NCBI GenBank assembly: GCA_964631125.1
Contig: CAZVYN010000011.1
Location: 4,930-68,929 of the forward strand
Origin: CAZVYN01 sp964631125
GTDB lineage: Bacteria > Eisenbacteria > RBG-16-71-46 > CAIMUX01
Reading direction: 5' to 3'
DNA: 64,000 bases
Below the pieces are notes generated by a model. The model did no database searches. It saw nothing but the letters and a program-made list of their open reading frames with translations, and was not told where the DNA came from. Each line of letters opens with the position of its first letter. Positions within the stretch are counted from its first letter, which is position 1. Of the stretch, positions 53,691 through 61,422 are shown in pieces. Both the position numbers and the translations under genes were made by a program.

Positions 53691-54413
53691 ATGCGCGGCA
53701 TCGTCCTGGCGGGCGGGCTCGGTTCCCGAATGCTCCCGCTCACTCGCATCACGAACAAGCATCTGCTCCCGGTCTTCGATCGGCCGATGATCTACTACCC
53801 GATCCAGACTCTCGTCCAGGCCGGGATCAAGGACATCCTGCTGGTCACCGGCGGCAACTACGCCGGCGACTTCCTGCGACTCCTCGGCAACGGGAAGGAA
53901 TTCGGCCTGACCCACATCGACTACGTCTACCAGGAAGGCGAGGGGGGGATCGCCGAAGCGCTCGGCCTGGCGCGCTACTACTCCGAGGGGCAGAGCATGG
54001 TGGTGATCCTCGGCGACAACATCATCGAGGATGACATCACGCCGTACGTCGATGCGTTCCGGAAGCAGCCGAACGGCGCGCGCATCCTCTTGAAAGAGGT
54101 CGACGATCCGGAGCGCTTCGGCGTGGCCGAGTTGGACGGCGACCGTGTCGTCGGCATCGAGGAGAAACCGCCGAAGCCGAAGAGCAAACTGGCGGTGACG
54201 GGGATCTACATGTACGACGCGCGCGTCTTCGAGATCATCTCGACGCTGCGCCCCTCGGGTCGCGGAGAGCTCGAGATCACCGACGTGAACAACGCCTACA
54301 TCCGCGATGGCTCGATGCGCTTCGACTATCTGAAGGGGTGGTGGACCGACGCCGGCACCTTCGAGAGTCTCTACCGTGCGAACAGCCTCGTGGCCGAGAA
54401 ACGGCTGCGCTGA
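53691..54413 (+). CDS. rmlA: Sugar-1-phosphate thymidylyltransferase, RmlA-like (short form)
   Basis: 240 aa, ATG 53691 with GGAGG upstream. Makes dTDP-glucose or a related nucleotide sugar. GIVLAGGLGSRMLPLT holds the nucleotide-binding Gly/Arg, NKHLLPVFDRPMIYYPIQTL follows, VVILGDNIIEDD carries the metal-binding Asp, and FGVAELDGDRVVGIEEKP and GWWTDAGTFESL complete the fold. The protein is ~50 residues shorter than E. coli RmlA at the C terminus, the form of short bacterial/archaeal members. No rmlB-D nearby, so the symbol is provisional. A TATCCT at 53646 could be a -10. Confidence 0.88.
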   Translation: MRGIVLAGGLGSRMLPLTRITNKHLLPVFDRPMIYYPIQTLVQAGIKDILLVTGGNYAGDFLRLLGNGKEFGLTHIDYVYQEGEGGIAEALGLARYYSEGQSMVVILGDNIIEDDITPYVDAFRKQPNGARILLKEVDDPERFGVAELDGDRVVGIEEKPPKPKSKLAVTGIYMYDARVFEIISTLRPSGRGELEITDVNNAYIRDGSMRFDYLKGWWTDAGTFESLYRANSLVAEKRLR

Positions 54414-54422
54414 GGTAGCCCG

Positions 54423-55517
54423 GTGGAAGGATCCGCCGCCCGCCCTGAGCTCCGCCCCGCGCTGCTCGAGTTCTTCGCCGGCAGCGGTCTCGCCACCGAA
54501 GGCCTGCGCCCGCACTTCGACGTCGCCTGGGCCAACGACATCTGCGAGAAGAAAGGCGCGATCTACCGCGCGAATCAGGGCGACGACTGTTTCCACCTCG
54601 GTCCGATCGAAGAGGTTTCGGGCCGCGCGCTCCCCGCGGCCTCGATCTCCTGGGCCAGCTTTCCCTGTCAGGATCTCTCCTTGGCGGGACGACTCGGCGG
54701 CATCGACGCGGCGCGCAGCGGGTTGGTCTGGCACTGGCTGCGCGTGCTCGACGAGATGACCTCGCGTCCTGAGATCCTGGTGGCGGAGAACGTGGTCGGG
54801 TTGATCTCCGCCGATGGCGGCGCCCAGTACCGGTCGCTGCACGATGCGTTGACCTCGCGCGGCTACCGCGTCGGCGCGCTCGTCTTGGATGCCGTCCGCT
54901 GGGCGCCGCAGTCGCGACCGCGGGTCTTCGTCATCGCCGCGGCTGCCGCCGTTCCGCTCGACGGGTTGGAGAGCGCGGGCGCCGGTTGGGCTCACACCGA
55001 CCTGTTGCGGGCGGTCGCCTCGACCGCCCGCGATTGGATCTGGTGGCGCCTCCCCGAACCGGAACCGACGCACCGTCTGCTCGCCGATCTACTGGAGATG
55101 GACGCGCCGCGCGATCCACTCGACCGTTCGCAGCGCAACGTCCGGCTCATCCCGCCGCGACATCGAGAGCGCGCCGAGCAATTGGCCCGCGATCACGCGA
55201 AGGTCTTTCCAGCCTATCGCCGCACTCGCGCGCAGGGGCAAGTGCTCGAACTCCGCTTCGACGGCATCTCCGGTTGTCTGCGCACCCCGCGCGGCGGAAG
55301 CAGCCGACAGACACTCGTCTTCTTGGAGGGCGGCGCGATCGAGACCCGCCTGTTGACCGGCCGCGAGGCCGCCAGACTGATGGGCGCTCCCGACTCGTAT
55401 CTCCTCCCCGGCTCGTACAACGACGTCTACCGCGCGATGGGGGACGCGGTCGTGGTTCCGGTCGTCGAGCATCTCGCGCGGCATCTCCTACGGCCGTTGG
55501 CGCAGAGAGTCGCGTGA
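54423..55517 (+). CDS. DNA (cytosine-5)-methyltransferase
   Basis: 364 aa, GTG 54423, 9 bp after rmlA. C5 methyltransferase motifs in order: I LEFFAGSGLATEGL (SAM), IV SFPCQDLSLAG (catalytic C82), VI AENVVGLI (E122), VIII SRPRVFVI, and the C-terminal IX-X region (TGREAARLMGAPDSYLLPG; YRAMGDAVVVPVVEHL). The target-recognition stretch is ~200-290. The next gene is vsr, overlapping by 4 nt. No cognate restriction endonuclease is visible, so this is an orphan or Dcm-like methyltransferase, or part of a decayed R-M system. Confidence 0.94.
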   Translation: MEGSAARPELRPALLEFFAGSGLATEGLRPHFDVAWANDICEKKGAIYRANQGDDCFHLGPIEEVSGRALPAASISWASFPCQDLSLAGRLGGIDAARSGLVWHWLRVLDEMTSRPEILVAENVVGLISADGGAQYRSLHDALTSRGYRVGALVLDAVRWAPQSRPRVFVIAAAAAVPLDGLESAGAGWAHTDLLRAVASTARDWIWWRLPEPEPTHRLLADLLEMDAPRDPLDRSQRNVRLIPPRHRERAEQLARDHAKVFPAYRRTRAQGQVLELRFDGISGCLRTPRGGSSRQTLVFLEGGAIETRLLTGREAARLMGAPDSYLLPGSYNDVYRAMGDAVVVPVVEHLARHLLRPLAQRVA

Positions 55518-56017
55518 CCGACACCGTCTCTCGCGAAAAGCGCTCGTGGGTCATGAGTCGCGTGCGCGATCGGGACACTCGACCTGAACTAGTAGTCCGC
55601 GCGATCGTGCGCGGACTCCGAATCCAGTTTCGGACCTGCGCCGAGGAACTTCCGGGAAAGCCCGATCTCGTCCTCGCCTCGATCCGCACCGTCCTCTTCG
55701 TCCAAGGCTGCTTCTGGCACGGACACACCTGCAAACGAGGCGCACGCCTTCCGCAGACGAACGAGATCTACTGGCGAGACAAGATCGACCGCAACCGCAC
55801 GCGGGACCGCGCCCACGCGCGTCGCCTCCGCGCGCTCGGCTGGAGTGTGCTCCAGATCTGGGAATGTTCGCTGCGTAGGCTGCAACAGGTGCGCGCGCGG
55901 CTCGAGCGACAGATCGAACTCAGAACAGCCGAAGCACCAGGTCGCGTCCCGGTAGGTGCGACCGCGAGAGGAACTCACGCTCGTCCTTCCCGAGTACGCG
56001 GAGCAGTCGGTAGCTGA
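55514..56017 (+). CDS. vsr: Very short patch repair endonuclease Vsr
   Basis: 167 aa from GTG 55514, overlapping the methyltransferase stop. Nicks next to T:G mismatches left by deamination of 5-methylcytosine. Family sequence throughout: MSRVRDRDTRPELVVRAIVR, LPGKPDLVLASIRTVLFVQG with the catalytic Asp in KPDLV, GCFWHGHTCKRGARLPQTN and WRDKIDRNRTRDR. The last ~30 residues lie over the 3' end of the flippase gene on the other strand (98-bp overlap) and look unlike Vsr, so the tail is probably extra. Confidence 0.92.
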   Translation: MTDTVSREKRSWVMSRVRDRDTRPELVVRAIVRGLRIQFRTCAEELPGKPDLVLASIRTVLFVQGCFWHGHTCKRGARLPQTNEIYWRDKIDRNRTRDRAHARRLRALGWSVLQIWECSLRRLQQVRARLERQIELRTAEAPGRVPVGATARGTHARPSRVRGAVGS

Positions 56018-57425
56018 TCGCGATCGTCAGGATTCCCAGCAGCGACAGTCCGAGCAGACCGCCGAAGCCCTGCGCATACGGCTTCAGCGCGAAGAGCCAG
56101 ACCGCCGAAGCCGAGGCCAGATAGCAGCGACCGATGAACCGCCACGGAATGGTCAGCCCCGGCATGTAGCGCCGCGCGATGAACCACCGCACGAACGGCA
56201 CGATGGCGCCGACGATCGCGGTCGGAATGGTGGCGCCGAGCAGCCCGTACCGCGGGATCAAGAGGATATCGAGTCCCACGTTGAGCGTGGCGTAGCCGAT
56301 GTTGAGCAGCAGATTGACCCAGACCTTCTCGGCCACATAGACGGCCATGCTCAGCGGCGTACCGAGGAACGTGACCGCGAAGATCAGGAAGAACGCCTGC
56401 GCGTACGGCCCCGCGGGCGCCATCGGTTCGCCATAGAGCACGCGGATCGCCAAGTCCCCGAGGACGAAGCCGAGCACGCTGATCGGCGCGACCACGAAGT
56501 AGAGCAACCGGTAGTAGAGCGAGACGAACCAGGGCATCGACTCGCGCCGCACCGTCGCGGTTTCGGAGAATCCCGCCAGCAACAGCGGATAGACGGCGCT
56601 GGGGAGGAACTCCAGGGCGAGCTGCGGAAGCTTGTACGCCAGGTCGAAGAACCCGGCTTCCTGCCTCGTGCGGTAGATCCCCAGGAAGATCGTCTCGGAC
56701 TGCCGCCAGACGACGTAGTTCAGCAGGTTGTTCGGCATCCATGGCAGCGCATAGCCGAGCAGGCGACGGGTGGGGAACGGGGCCGGAGGCGTGGCCGACG
56801 CGGAAGTGCTGGTCTGCTGTCGTCGTAGCACCCCCACCAACACGGCCAGTCCCGCGATCTGGCCGAGCGCGGCGCCGAGCAGCACCCCTTCCACCTGCAG
56901 GCCGAGGTGGAGGAGCCCGGCGGTCGCGAGCGCCAAGACGAGCGAGCCGACCGTGACACCGGCCGCCATCTCTCGGGTGCGGTAACTCGCGATCGCGTAT
57001 TGCGAGAGCGTGCCGTTGAGCACCTCGGTGACCGAGAGGAGAGCGCCCAGGATCAGCAGGTCGCCGTAGGTCGGAAAGTTCGCCGTCAGGTAGCCGCGCA
57101 GCGCCAGCAGGATCACGGTCGTCACGGCCCACACGGCGGTCTGCATCGACAGGCAGCGCATGAGCAGCGCGCGCCCTTCGTTCGCCCGATCTTGCACGCG
57201 GAGTTCGGGGACGAATCGATTCAGCGCCTGGCCCAGACCGAGTCCAGCCAGCAGTGTGACCAACGCCAGGGGAGTGCGCAGGACGCTGAGCGTGCCGTAC
57301 TCGAACTCGCCCAGACTCCGGACGATCAGGATCGACGTGAAGATCGAGACGACGAGTTGGACCGCGCGGGGGAGGAGCGTCCAGGCGAAGGCGCCGGTCA
57401 CCTTCTCCCGAGTCGATTTCACCAT
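55920..57425 (-). CDS. Polysaccharide flippase (Wzx/MATE-like)
   Basis: 501 aa, ATG 57425. About 14 transmembrane helices of the MOP superfamily. N-terminal KVTGAFAWTLLPRAVQLVVS followed by LIVRSLGEFEYGTLSVLRTP is the usual opening of Wzx-type exporters of lipid-linked oligosaccharides; a second half repeats the helix pattern (YALPWMPNNLLNYVVWRQSE). Cytoplasmic membrane. Near rmlA and a GT2 gene, so a surface-polysaccharide role is plausible though the genes are not one operon. The 3' end overlaps vsr by 98 bp. Confidence 0.9.
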   Translation of the reverse strand: MVKSTREKVTGAFAWTLLPRAVQLVVSIFTSILIVRSLGEFEYGTLSVLRTPLALVTLLAGLGLGQALNRFVPELRVQDRANEGRALLMRCLSMQTAVWAVTTVILLALRGYLTANFPTYGDLLILGALLSVTEVLNGTLSQYAIASYRTREMAAGVTVGSLVLALATAGLLHLGLQVEGVLLGAALGQIAGLAVLVGVLRRQQTSTSASATPPAPFPTRRLLGYALPWMPNNLLNYVVWRQSETIFLGIYRTRQEAGFFDLAYKLPQLALEFLPSAVYPLLLAGFSETATVRRESMPWFVSLYYRLLYFVVAPISVLGFVLGDLAIRVLYGEPMAPAGPYAQAFFLIFAVTFLGTPLSMAVYVAEKVWVNLLLNIGYATLNVGLDILLIPRYGLLGATIPTAIVGAIVPFVRWFIARRYMPGLTIPWRFIGRCYLASASAVWLFALKPYAQGFGGLLGLSLLGILTIAISYRLLRVLGKDEREFLSRSHLPGRDLVLRLF

Positions 57426-57464
57426 CCCGCGGTCACCCTGCCGTTCTGCTCCTCATGGCGCGGC

Positions 57465-57494
57465 ACTCTACGGAGGCGCTTCCGCCGAGGTCAA
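57465..57494 (-). promoter_or_regulatory. Candidate promoter of the flippase gene
   Basis: On the minus strand: TTGACC (57494-57489), 18 bp, TAGAGT (57470-57465), 40 bp before the ATG. Confidence 0.5.
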
Positions 57495-57561
57495 CGCGGC
57501 GACGCTCGGCCCAATGGGGTGCGGCGGCCCCGATCTCTTTCGTCTTCTCGGAAGGCGTGCG

Positions 57562-57591
57562 TTGACGGTCCGGTCTTCGCCTCCCTAGAAT
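57562..57591 (+). promoter_or_regulatory. Candidate promoter of the outer-membrane barrel gene
   Basis: TTGACG (57562-57567), 18 bp, TAGAAT (57586-57591): five of six bases match at both boxes. It faces away from the flippase promoter 68 bp to the left and leaves a ~130-nt leader before the ATG at 57730, in which I see no gene or clear structure. Confidence 0.58.
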
Positions 57592-57729
57592 CTGAGCACT
57601 TCTATTCCAGCTTTCCCCTCTTCGACCCGACCAGAGGAGCGCCGCCACGACCCTTGCTACGCCCGACCTCTGCTGAAGTGTCGTAACGTTTCCGCCCCAT
57701 CCTCTGGGGGATACCGGTTGAGATCCGAG

Positions 57730-59754
57730 ATGTCGCGCGGGACGGCGCCGCGCCGGCCGAGAGTTGGCCTGTGTCGCCTGCTGCCCCTCGTCCTGGCATT
57801 GAGCCACTGCGCCGAAGCCCGTGCGCAATCCGGCACGCCCGAGCCCCCCGCGAGAGTCTCTCGTTCGCCGATTTTTCGGCGGATGGGCATCCTGCCCACC
57901 TACTCGAGCGGAGTCGACATCAACCGGACCGACCTGGGTTGGCGGCAGACCCTCGATATCGATGCGCTCCTCGGCCCGGTCCGGGGAGAGAACAATTGGA
58001 ATCTCACGGTGAAAGACAACCCCGCGCAGAACAACCTCCGGAGCCGCAACGGCCGGGGTCTGGCCAAGTTGGCTTATGAAGTCGAAGGGGGCGGCGGCTG
58101 GGCGTCCGGCGCGCAGTTCGACTGGCGGCGAAACTTCACGCGCGGAGATTTCAACCGGACCGTCGACAACGGGACGAACGCCGGCCTCTTCGTGACGTCC
58201 GAGACCCCGGGCCTCTTGCTGCGCCCTCTCTTGGCCGGTCGTGATTCCACCCGGACCGCCTCTTGGATCGTGACGGGATCGTTCGGCGCTACCGAGGGGA
58301 AGAACGTCCGACAGACCCGCGGACGCGCCGCGGGCAACCCGCTCCAAACGCAAGACTCCACCGCGACCGACGGCGTGACGCGGAATCTGGAATCGCAGCT
58401 TCATCTGGACGCCGCCCGCGGGCTCACCATCGATCTGACCGGCTCGCTCGCTTCGGTCCGTGAGAACTCCCGCACCGAGAGCCGCAATGCAAGCTGGCGC
58501 AACGAGGACTTGGAAGCAGTACCCGACAGCGTGCTCGTGACCGACACGCCGAACCGGAGCCGCAGTCGCCGCGCGACGGCGCGCGCCTCCTACCGTCCAG
58601 GGGATCGGCTCGAGTTCACCATGAACGGCGCTGCCACACGCGATCGCAGCCAGTACTTCTCGGCCACCAACCGGGGCCAGGAAACCAAGGTCGGCCTGGA
58701 CGACCGTCTGGAGCTGTTGCTCCGCGCCGAGCCGATGCGCGGCGTGAAAGTCAGTTCGACCGCGCGCCAACAGAAGACCGATATCGCGCTCACGCTCGAT
58801 CCGAACGACGCCGGCAAAGAGGAAACCTACGTCGACGCCGACATCGCCTTCAAGACGGGGCAGCGCTTCGGATACCTGCGAGACCTCCAGATCGAAGCCG
58901 AAGCGGGCGCGACCGACACCCGCTACGCGCGCGAGACACTCGCCGACTACGACGGAGAGAACCGCCGTGTCCGCGCCCTCGTCCGGCGGAACATCGGCAA
59001 GCGTGTGGTCGCCGCCGTAACCGGCGAGAGCCAGATCGATCGACTGAGCTACGACGACAAGTCCCAGGACCGAGACGAGCTGCGTCTGCTCGGAGACGCC
59101 AACATCGGCTACCGGCCGAATGCGAAGGCCGACACGCGCCTCAGTTTCCAGTTCACGCAGCGCCAGGCGATCAATATCCCGGCGGCGCAGGCCAGCAGCA
59201 ACCTGACCGAGAGCATCTATCGAATCGAGGCGAAGCTGGGGTACAAGCTGACCCCGGCGGTCGAGATCTCGCAGACCTACTCGATCTACGCCGTCGCCTC
59301 CGAATTCGACTTCAACGAGAACAACAACCAACTCTCGCGGACGTCCGAGGTGAAGTCCCGACTCATCAGCTCGCTCACGCCGAAGCTGCGCCTCGAGTTG
59401 GATCACGACTATCGCTTCCGCGATTCGGGCAGCTACCTGCTCGATCGAACCACCAACGTGCGCGGCTACGGCCGCGCCGCGACCGAGGACTACCAAGTCT
59501 TCTCCGTGCGGACGTACTACGACCTGACCGAGTGGTTCGAGCTGACCGGGGGCCAGAAGTTCGAGGTGCGCGAGAACACCACGCTCGCCAACGGGCGGGT
59601 GACCCGCACCGAGCGGGTCGAGTTCATCGGCGGGGGAGACATCCGCCACACGCTGAGTGAGGGGTTCTCCGTCGACGGCAACGCGCGATGGACCCAGACC
59701 AGCGCCGAAAAGCCGTACTGGAAGATCTCGTTCCGGATGACTCGGAGCTACTGA
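57730..59754 (+). CDS. Outer-membrane beta-barrel protein, uncharacterised
   Basis: 674 aa from ATG 57730 (TTG 57718 is possible). Signal peptide ~1-34 (LCRLLPLVLALSHCAEARAQ). The rest is alternating polar/aromatic strands such as LDDRLELLLRAEPMRGVKVS and RLSFQFTQRQAINIPAAQAS, with frequent R/T/D turns, and it ends in FRMTRSY, an aromatic C terminus as recognised by the BAM complex. No TonB plug. No named family recognised. Two lipoprotein genes follow immediately, the first overlapping by 1 bp, which suggests an outer-membrane assembly. Confidence 0.8.
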   Translation: MSRGTAPRRPRVGLCRLLPLVLALSHCAEARAQSGTPEPPARVSRSPIFRRMGILPTYSSGVDINRTDLGWRQTLDIDALLGPVRGENNWNLTVKDNPAQNNLRSRNGRGLAKLAYEVEGGGGWASGAQFDWRRNFTRGDFNRTVDNGTNAGLFVTSETPGLLLRPLLAGRDSTRTASWIVTGSFGATEGKNVRQTRGRAAGNPLQTQDSTATDGVTRNLESQLHLDAARGLTIDLTGSLASVRENSRTESRNASWRNEDLEAVPDSVLVTDTPNRSRSRRATARASYRPGDRLEFTMNGAATRDRSQYFSATNRGQETKVGLDDRLELLLRAEPMRGVKVSSTARQQKTDIALTLDPNDAGKEETYVDADIAFKTGQRFGYLRDLQIEAEAGATDTRYARETLADYDGENRRVRALVRRNIGKRVVAAVTGESQIDRLSYDDKSQDRDELRLLGDANIGYRPNAKADTRLSFQFTQRQAINIPAAQASSNLTESIYRIEAKLGYKLTPAVEISQTYSIYAVASEFDFNENNNQLSRTSEVKSRLISSLTPKLRLELDHDYRFRDSGSYLLDRTTNVRGYGRAATEDYQVFSVRTYYDLTEWFELTGGQKFEVRENTTLANGRVTRTERVEFIGGGDIRHTLSEGFSVDGNARWTQTSAEKPYWKISFRMTRSY

Positions 59755-60353
59755 TGTCGCGTCTCCGACCCCTCTTCTGGACCTGCGGCCTGGTCGCCCT
59801 TCTCGCGGTCACCGGCTGCTTCGAGACGCGCACACCCGAAGATCCCAACAACGCGGACACCGTGCCGCGCAAGCCGAGGACCGATCCCGACAGCGTGCTC
59901 TGGAACATCGCGACCTGCATCGAGTTCAAGTCGCCGACCGCGTACATGGAGCAGATCGGCACGCTCTTCACCTTCATCCCGGACCCGGCCGATGTCTCCG
60001 CGTTCGATGATCCCACCCTCTTCAATGATTGGGACCGCGCGCGGGAAGAGATCGTCCTCGGCGACATCCTGACCGAAGCGAGAGCACAGAATCTGACCTC
60101 GAAATTGGTCTGGGGGACCGATCGGGACCGACGCGACTTCAACGATGGCGTCGCCTCCGGTCAGTGGTACGAAGACCTCGACTACACGATCACGTTCGTC
60201 TCGACCTTGCGTCGCACTACCTATTCGGGCCGCGTCGACCTCTACTTCGTCGAGTCGAACGCGCTCTGGGAGGTCTACAAGTGGACCGACAAGGTCGACG
60301 GCTCCGTCAACCGTTCGTCTGGGTATCTGAGAGGCAGACAGCAGATCGACTGA
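59754..60353 (+). CDS. Lipoprotein, paralogue of the next gene (A)
   Basis: 199 aa from ATG 59754, sharing a base with the barrel-protein stop (TGATG). Lipoprotein signal: basic start, LFWTCGLVALLAVTGC with lipobox ending at Cys. The mature part has SVLWNIATCIEFKSPTAYME, then FTFIPDPADVS..., an F/W-rich middle (FNDWDRAREEI) and the closing ALWEVYKWTDKVDG. The pattern resembles NTF2/SnoaL-like small domains. The related protein at 60478 has the same order of motifs. Likely anchored in the outer membrane next to the barrel protein. Confidence 0.8.
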   Translation: MSRLRPLFWTCGLVALLAVTGCFETRTPEDPNNADTVPRKPRTDPDSVLWNIATCIEFKSPTAYMEQIGTLFTFIPDPADVSAFDDPTLFNDWDRAREEIVLGDILTEARAQNLTSKLVWGTDRDRRDFNDGVASGQWYEDLDYTITFVSTLRRTTYSGRVDLYFVESNALWEVYKWTDKVDGSVNRSSGYLRGRQQID

Positions 60354-60477
60354 TTCGGATTCGTGTTCCTGTTCCTGTTCTCGGTGGGAGTTGGGGAGGG
60401 CGGAGTGGCGCCGCGCGAACCTAGGGCGAGCGTGGGAAAGTCAGTGGTAAGTCGGTTCCGATGTGAGGAGACTTCGC

Positions 60478-61128
60478 ATGATGGCTAGACAACGTTCGAA
60501 ACGAGGACCGGCCGGGGCTTGGCTCTGGCTCAGCGCTCTCTTCGTCGCCCTCGCACTCTCGGGCTGCATCTTCAGTCCGGAAAAGAAGAAGAAGCCGGAC
60601 ATCGTCGTGCCGTATCCGGTGGCGACAAGTCCCGGGAACGTGCTCGCGATCGTCAAGCGCGCGTACGAGGAACGCAAGATCGAGGAGTTCGAGAAGATCT
60701 TCGCCACGGAGTATGTCTTCCAGTTCAGCCCCGAGGACATCGTCCAGGGGAACACGCCGGCGGAGTGGCCGCGAAACGACGAGATCGACTCCGCGCGCAA
60801 CATGTTCGGCGACGACACCGTCGACCGAATCGAGATGACCAGCTTCATCATCCCGGCGCCTCGCGCGGCGGTCGAGTCCGACAATCTGCCGTCCATCGAG
60901 GGCGTTCAGGTGATCACGATCGACGCGGTGCGGCTCTCGGTCTTCACCCGGAACCTAGACGGCGAGGTGTTGGAACTGCTCGTGCCAGGGGAGCAGGCGG
61001 TCTTCTTCTTCTTGGAGACCCAGGTGGTCGATCCCGCTTCGGGTCGCAAGCTCTGGGAGCTCATCCGCTGGCGGGACAAGCCGACCGGCGGGTTCACTGC
61101 GATCAAGCAGACGTTCGCGACCCAGTGA
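60478..61128 (+). CDS. Lipoprotein, paralogue of the previous gene (B)
   Basis: 216 aa, ATG 60478 behind GAGGAG. Lipoprotein signal with LFVALALSGC lipobox. Parallel motifs to protein A: NVLAIVKRAYEERKIEEFEK (versus SVLWNIATCIEF), EYVFQFSPEDI (versus TLFTFIPDPAD), EWPRNDEIDSARNMFGDD, and the end KLWELIRWRDKP (versus ALWEVYKWTDK). A low-identity pair, so an old duplication or a shared SnoaL-like fold. The stop codon lies in the first copy of an 8-bp tandem repeat. Confidence 0.8.
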   Translation: MMARQRSKRGPAGAWLWLSALFVALALSGCIFSPEKKKKPDIVVPYPVATSPGNVLAIVKRAYEERKIEEFEKIFATEYVFQFSPEDIVQGNTPAEWPRNDEIDSARNMFGDDTVDRIEMTSFIIPAPRAAVESDNLPSIEGVQVITIDAVRLSVFTRNLDGEVLELLVPGEQAVFFFLETQVVDPASGRKLWELIRWRDKPTGGFTAIKQTFATQ

Positions 61129-61151
61129 CCCAGTGACCCAGTGACCCAGTG
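61120..61151 (+). repeat. 8-bp tandem repeat, four copies
   Basis: ACCCAGTG x4 at the 3' end of the lipoprotein gene. The stop codon (61126-61128) falls within the first copy and the rest is downstream, so copy-number change would not alter the protein. Confidence 0.9.
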
Positions 61152-61248
61152 AGTTCGAGACCGCCGCGGCCTGAGCGAAGCAGCGCCGCCGCGGTCCGCT
61201 CCTCTCCGCTCGACCCTGATCGACCTCGATCGAACGCTTCCTCGGGGT

Positions 61249-61278
61249 TGACGCATCTCGGCGGCTGCCGGTAACGTC
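61249..61278 (+). promoter_or_regulatory. Candidate secDF promoter
   Basis: TTGACG (61249-61254), 18 bp, TAACGT (61273-61278), in a ~294-bp gap between the lipoprotein gene and secD. The leader of ~140 nt shows no arrest peptide or structured RNA that I recognise. Confidence 0.48.
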
Positions 61279-61422
61279 CCGGCCCTGTCCGTTCTGGACC
61301 GGGCCACGAGACCCCTCGTTGCTTCCTCGGGTCTCGAGTGGACGGACGTCCCGCGCGCCGACGAGGCGCGTCATGTCACAGCGACCAAGCCCGCGAGTGC
61401 AGACATCCGTCAGAGGGGATCG

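Noticed and set aside
61120..61151. Phase variation through the 8-bp repeat
   Set aside because: The stop codon lies in the first copy, so changing copy number leaves the protein unchanged.
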